NCBI GenBank assembly: GCA_034086985.1
Contig: JAXDZG010000021.1
Location: 1-64,000, forward strand
Source: Phascolarctobacterium_A sp034086985
GTDB taxonomy: Bacteria > Bacillota > Negativicutes > Acidaminococcales > Acidaminococcaceae
Direction of reading: 5' to 3'
Length of the DNA stretch: 64,000 nt
Shown: positions 61,394 through 64,000 of the stretch, in pieces
How the letters are laid out: every line of letters starts with the position of its first letter
Position numbering within the stretch: position 1 is the stretch's first letter
The notes under the pieces: generated by a model
Databases searched by the model: none
Seen by the model: only the letters and a program-made list of their open reading frames with translations
What the model was told of the DNA's origin: nothing
Program-made: the position numbers and the translations under genes

Positions 61394-61555
61394 ATGGCAA
61401 CTATTGTTGTAGGTATTATCGTTGCTGGTGCAGCGTATCTAGCCTTTAAATTAACTTCTAGTGCTCATAAAAGTGGCAAATGCATTGGTTGTGGTTCCTG
61501 TGGCAAGGGTGCTTGCCCGCTGAATCCCTCCAAAAAAGACTTTGACAAGCTGTAA
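61394..61555 (+). CDS. FeoB-associated Cys-rich membrane protein
   Basis: A 53-aa protein: one N-terminal helix (TIVVGIIVAGAAYLAFKL), then CIGCGSCGKGAC (four cysteines in a tight ferredoxin-like cluster) and a short tail. This matches the FeoB-associated Cys-rich membrane protein family. The ATG follows GGAGGTG. Its role is unproven; an iron chaperone or electron-transfer partner of FeoB is plausible. Confidence 0.88.
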   Translation: MATIVVGIIVAGAAYLAFKLTSSAHKSGKCIGCGSCGKGACPLNPSKKDFDKL

Positions 61556-61590
61556 GATTGTGGTGTCAAGAAAATATTATACAAGATATT

Positions 61591-61630
61591 GTGGTGTGGC
61601 GGATTTTTCTGCCACACCATCTTGACTTTT
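61591..61630 (+). terminator. Terminator after the feo operon
   Basis: TGGTGTGGC (61592-61600) and GCCACACCA (61611-61619), with a T-containing loop, then TCTTGACTTTT. That same TTGACT is the -35 box of the next promoter. Confidence 0.7.
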
Positions 61631-61649
61631 CGGGAAAAGTGGTTATAAT
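61623..61649 (+). promoter_or_regulatory. Promoter of the ZTP-riboswitch transcript
   Basis: TTGACT, a 16-base spacer, TATAAT; transcription would begin about 10-15 bases before the aptamer. Confidence 0.7.
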
Positions 61650-61667
61650 ATAAACATAACTTAAAAA

Positions 61668-61764
61668 GCAATACAGCTCCTGACGGATGAGTGGAGTTTA
61701 CCACGTGGACTGTATTGTGAGATGGCCGACCGTCTGGGCAAGCAGCTGCTGCCCAGACTTTTTT
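61668..61764 (+). ncRNA. ZTP/ZMP (pfl motif) riboswitch with terminator
   Basis: P1 is formed by CAATACAG (61669-61676) and CTGTATTG (61710-61717). Inside are TGACGGATGA, a GTGG/CCAC hairpin and GTGGA, corresponding to the class consensus GUGACUGGC ... GGGGA. The 3' part is GGCCGACCGTCTGGGCA, the conserved CCGCCUGGGCA element with one C-to-U change. GTCTGGGCA also forms the 5' arm of the terminator (61732-61740 with 61750-61758, then six T). Ligand binding should prevent termination. The assignment is by consensus memory, not a covariance search. Confidence 0.8.
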
Positions 61765-61816
61765 GTTGCTTGCACATTTCTGCTTATGGAGAAATGTGCA
61801 CTATGAAAAAGTCTGG
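61753..61816 (+). other. Nested inverted repeats between the riboswitch terminator and the transporter start
   Basis: TGCACATTTCT/AGAAATGTGCA (61771-61800) is enclosed by CCAGACTTTTT (61753-61763) and AAAAAGTCTGG (61806-61816). The outer 5' arm is the 3' arm of the riboswitch terminator, so the two structures are mutually exclusive in a read-through transcript. The remainder of the 61556-61867 gap is riboswitch and promoter. Confidence 0.6.
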
Positions 61817-61867
61817 ACGCAAGCTGCTTTTTGTTTTCACATTGGCTTAGGAAAAGAGGTAATCACA

Positions 61868-63091
61868 ATGCAGCAAACAAAAAACAGATGGCTCATCGTT
61901 TTAGCAGCCATCGGCATCCACATTTCCATTGGCTCCGTCTACGCCTGGAGCGTGCTCACGCGCCCCATTATGGAGGCCATGGGCTTTACTTTACAGCAGG
62001 TCACCTGGACCTTTAGCTTAGCTATTTTGTTCCTCGGTACTTCCGCAGGCTTTTTGGGCACCTACGTGGAGTGCTTCGGCCCCCGCAAGAGTGGCCTCAT
62101 CGCTGCTGCATTCTTCGGCAGCGGTATGCTGGGCACGGCCTACGCCTTACACCAGCATAGCCTGATGCTTCTGTATTTGTTTTACGGCGTTATTGGTGGC
62201 ATCGGCCTAGGCACTGGCTATATCACCCCCGTTTCCACCCTGGTCAAGTGGTTTCCCAACAATAGAGGCCTGGCCACGGGCCTTGCTATTATGGGCTTTG
62301 GCTTCGCCAGCCTCATCGCCGGCCCTGTAATGCAGCTTTTGATTGCTTCCTATGGTCTGGTGCAAAATTTTGTCATCATGGGCTGCGCTTACGTTGTAGT
62401 CATGGTGTGCTCCGCCCTCTATTTGGAGCCGCCCAAAACCGCTCCTGTAACCAGTCGCGGCACCCACAAGGTTCAGTTTGACGCTAATCAGCCCAAGCAA
62501 TATACCTGTAAGGAAGCCATGGGCACCTGGCAGTTTTACGCCCTGTGGTGGGTTTTCTTTACTAATATCACCTGCGGCATCGGCCTGTTGGCGGTGGCTT
62601 CTCCCATGGCCCAGGAGGTCATTCAAATGTCGCCTATGGCCGCTGCCTCTATGGTGGGCATCATCGGCCTTTTGAACGGCGGTGGACGCATTGTGTGGTC
62701 CACTATTTCCGATTATATCGGTCGCCGCAATACCTACATTGCCTTTTTCGCTATCGAAATCGTGGCCTTCTACCTTTTGGCAGGGGTAACGGATAGCTTT
62801 ATGTTCCAAGCCTTGATCTTTATCATCATCACCTGCTACGGCGGTGGTTTCTCCTGCATGCCAGCATACTTAAGCGATATTTACGGCACCAAGCAGCTCA
62901 GCGCCATCCATGGCCGCATCTTGACTGCCTGGGGCTTGGCGGGCATCGCCGGGCCCTTGCTTTTAAGCCAGCTCTACGAGCGCACCCATAGCTATAGCAT
63001 CACTCTCTACTTCTTTAGTGCTTGCTTCGTGTTAAGCCTTATTATTGCTATTGTCCTTAAATACAAGGCTACCATAACTAGAGCAAGCTAA
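61868..63091 (+). CDS. MFS transporter, oxalate/formate antiporter (OFA) family
   Basis: A 407-aa, 12-helix major facilitator. RWLIVLAAIGIHISIGSVYAWSVLTRPI at the N-terminus, GGIGLGTGYITPVSTLVKWFPNNRGLATGLAIMGFGFAS and RIVWSTISDYIGRRN are the OFA/OxlT signatures. Members exchange oxalate for formate or import monocarboxylates. ATG 61868 follows AGAGG; the 35 extra codons back to 61763 overlap the riboswitch structures. Control by a ZTP riboswitch points to one-carbon metabolism, with formate the natural candidate (inference). Confidence 0.9.
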   Translation: MQQTKNRWLIVLAAIGIHISIGSVYAWSVLTRPIMEAMGFTLQQVTWTFSLAILFLGTSAGFLGTYVECFGPRKSGLIAAAFFGSGMLGTAYALHQHSLMLLYLFYGVIGGIGLGTGYITPVSTLVKWFPNNRGLATGLAIMGFGFASLIAGPVMQLLIASYGLVQNFVIMGCAYVVVMVCSALYLEPPKTAPVTSRGTHKVQFDANQPKQYTCKEAMGTWQFYALWWVFFTNITCGIGLLAVASPMAQEVIQMSPMAAASMVGIIGLLNGGGRIVWSTISDYIGRRNTYIAFFAIEIVAFYLLAGVTDSFMFQALIFIIITCYGGGFSCMPAYLSDIYGTKQLSAIHGRILTAWGLAGIAGPLLLSQLYERTHSYSITLYFFSACFVLSLIIAIVLKYKATITRAS

Positions 63092-63122
63092 ATTGGATGC
63101 ATAAATAGATAAACATATGTTT

Positions 63123-63184
63123 CCTACTGCGTTTGAGAGTAGGAGTCTAAATCAAACCGATTGTCTTGTGAGAAAAGACTTTTA
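63123..63184 (+). terminator. Weak hairpins after the MFS gene
   Basis: CCTACT/AGTAGG (63123-63145) without a U run, followed by GTCTT/AAGAC and TTTTA (63164-63184). Confidence 0.4.
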
Positions 63185-63204
63185 GCCTAAAGAAATTGAA
63201 ATTA

Positions 63205-63233
63205 TTGACAATTTTGTGAAGCTCTGCTAAGAT
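63205..63233 (+). promoter_or_regulatory. Promoter of the TRAP binding-protein gene
   Basis: TTGACA (63205-63210), a 17-base spacer, TAAGAT (63228-63233). Confidence 0.8.
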
Positions 63234-63308
63234 GTAAGATGGGAATTGCGGAGGCGCACTCCGTAAATATTACAACACTATTCAACAAGGAAGTTGAGGA
63301 GGATTCAT

Positions 63309-64000
63309 ATGAAAAAAATAATTGCGTTACTCCTGATGGCAGTTATGATGCTGGCGCTGGCAGGCTGCGGCGGCGACAAAAAGGACGACAAAAAAGCAGC
63401 TGCTGACAAGAAAATCGTGCTGAAATTAAGCCACGTTTTCTCTCCTGATGAACAGCTCTACAAATCCATGGAATTGGTTGCTGGTCGTATTAAGGAAAAA
63501 ACTCAAGGTCGTGTAGAAATCCAATGCTTTGGCCAAGGCCAATTAGCTACATATAAGGATGGTCTGGAGCAGGTTGCTCAAGGCGCAAACTTTATTTCCG
63601 TAGAGGATCCCTCCTATTTGGGCGACTATGTACCTGAATTCAAGGTGTTTGCCGGCCCCATGATGTTCCAAAGCTTCGAGGAATACGAGGTATTGTGCAA
63701 CAGCGATATGCTGGCTAAGATGAAGGCTGATGCTGAAAAGAAAAACATCACCGTTCTGGCTCTGGACTATGTATTCGGCTTCCGTAATGTAATGACCAAC
63801 AAGGTTATCAAGACTCCTGAAGACCTGAAGGGTATGAAGCTGCGTACTCCGAAATCCAAGGTATATGTTGATACCATTAACTACATGGGCGCAACTGCAA
63901 CTGCTCTGCCTTGGTCCGAGACCCTGCCTGCAGTTTCTCAAAAGGTTGTAGATGGCTTGGAAGGCTCCGAGTTCACCAATATCGGTACCAAGTGCTATGA
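63309..64000 (+). CDS. TRAP transporter DctP-type substrate-binding lipoprotein, 5' part
   Basis: About 230 residues are visible before the window ends. MKKIIALLLMAVMMLALAGC is a lipoprotein signal; a charged linker rich in Lys/Asp follows. The DctP fold shows in LKLSHVFSPDEQLYKSMELVA, IQCFGQGQLA, GFRNVMTNKVIKTPEDLKGMKLRTP (with the substrate-carboxylate arginine) and GATATALPWSETLPA. It binds a carboxylic acid for a sodium-driven DctQM permease, which presumably lies beyond the edge. The ATG follows GAGGAGG. Confidence 0.92.
   Translation, partial: MKKIIALLLMAVMMLALAGCGGDKKDDKKAAADKKIVLKLSHVFSPDEQLYKSMELVAGRIKEKTQGRVEIQCFGQGQLATYKDGLEQVAQGANFISVEDPSYLGDYVPEFKVFAGPMMFQSFEEYEVLCNSDMLAKMKADAEKKNITVLALDYVFGFRNVMTNKVIKTPEDLKGMKLRTPKSKVYVDTINYMGATATALPWSETLPAVSQKVVDGLEGSEFTNIGTKCY

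Noticed and set aside
1..64000. CRISPR arrays, tRNA or rRNA genes, insertion sequences, phage attachment sites
   Set aside because: None was recognised by eye: no regular direct repeats with spacers, no cloverleaf-like GTTCGA segments, and no transposase or integrase ORFs.

Overview
The window looks like a chromosome segment of a Negativicute (a Firmicute with an outer membrane), most plausibly an Acidaminococcaceae/Phascolarctobacterium-type gut anaerobe. The outer membrane is implied by TonB-ExbB-ExbD, two TonB-dependent receptors, an autotransporter remnant and AcrAB- and MacAB-type pumps. The Firmicute side shows in a T-box leader, an LCP protein and the nadD-yqeK-LCP-rsfS cluster. Membrane subunits of a sodium-translocating decarboxylase fit a succinate/dicarboxylate lifestyle. 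The genus is inference; no rRNA or tRNA gene was found.

Layout. 1-6.2 kb: start of an SLC13 transporter divergent from a TetR regulator across a palindrome-rich gap, a broken autotransporter-like gene, and a CoA-disulfide-reductase/rhodanese fusion with a Cys-rich partner. 6.3-12.3 kb: aminotransferase, C39-type peptidase, CCA-adding enzyme, arylamine N-acetyltransferase and a MatC-like carrier. 12.3-15.6 kb: leuCDB (minus strand) behind a leucine T-box. 15.7-18.3 kb: a taurine/sulfonate-type ABC transporter. 18.5-24.5 kb: a secreted protein and an RND pump. 24.7-28.0 kb: two tandem copies of a module made of a 41-42-aa OadG-like peptide and a decarboxylase beta subunit. 28.1-31.1 kb: MacA, MacB ATPase and MacB permease. 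31.3-36.0 kb: nadD-yqeK-LCP-rsfS-cvfB and a TauE-type permease.

36.0-48.5 kb: exbB-exbD-tonB (minus strand) faces a cobalamin riboswitch that heads two TonB-dependent receptors, a methyltransferase and a five-gene NikABCDE-like ABC transporter. Together these form a complete outer-to-inner-membrane import route, and its 3' half is visibly AT-richer than the surroundings. This is the strongest candidate for an incompletely described system: probably uptake of cobalt, a corrinoid precursor or a metal chelate, with the substrate unproven.

48.5-57.5 kb: a 43-aa orphan ORF with its own promoter and terminator, then a complete shikimate-to-phenylalanine/tyrosine gene run (DAHP synthase, tyrA, aroB, aroA, aroC, pheA, aroE, aroK, aroQ). 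57.6-64 kb: a LysO-type exporter split over two genes, feoA-feoA-feoB plus a Cys-rich small protein, a ZTP (pfl) riboswitch before an oxalate/formate-type MFS transporter, and the 5' part of a TRAP transporter binding protein cut by the window edge.
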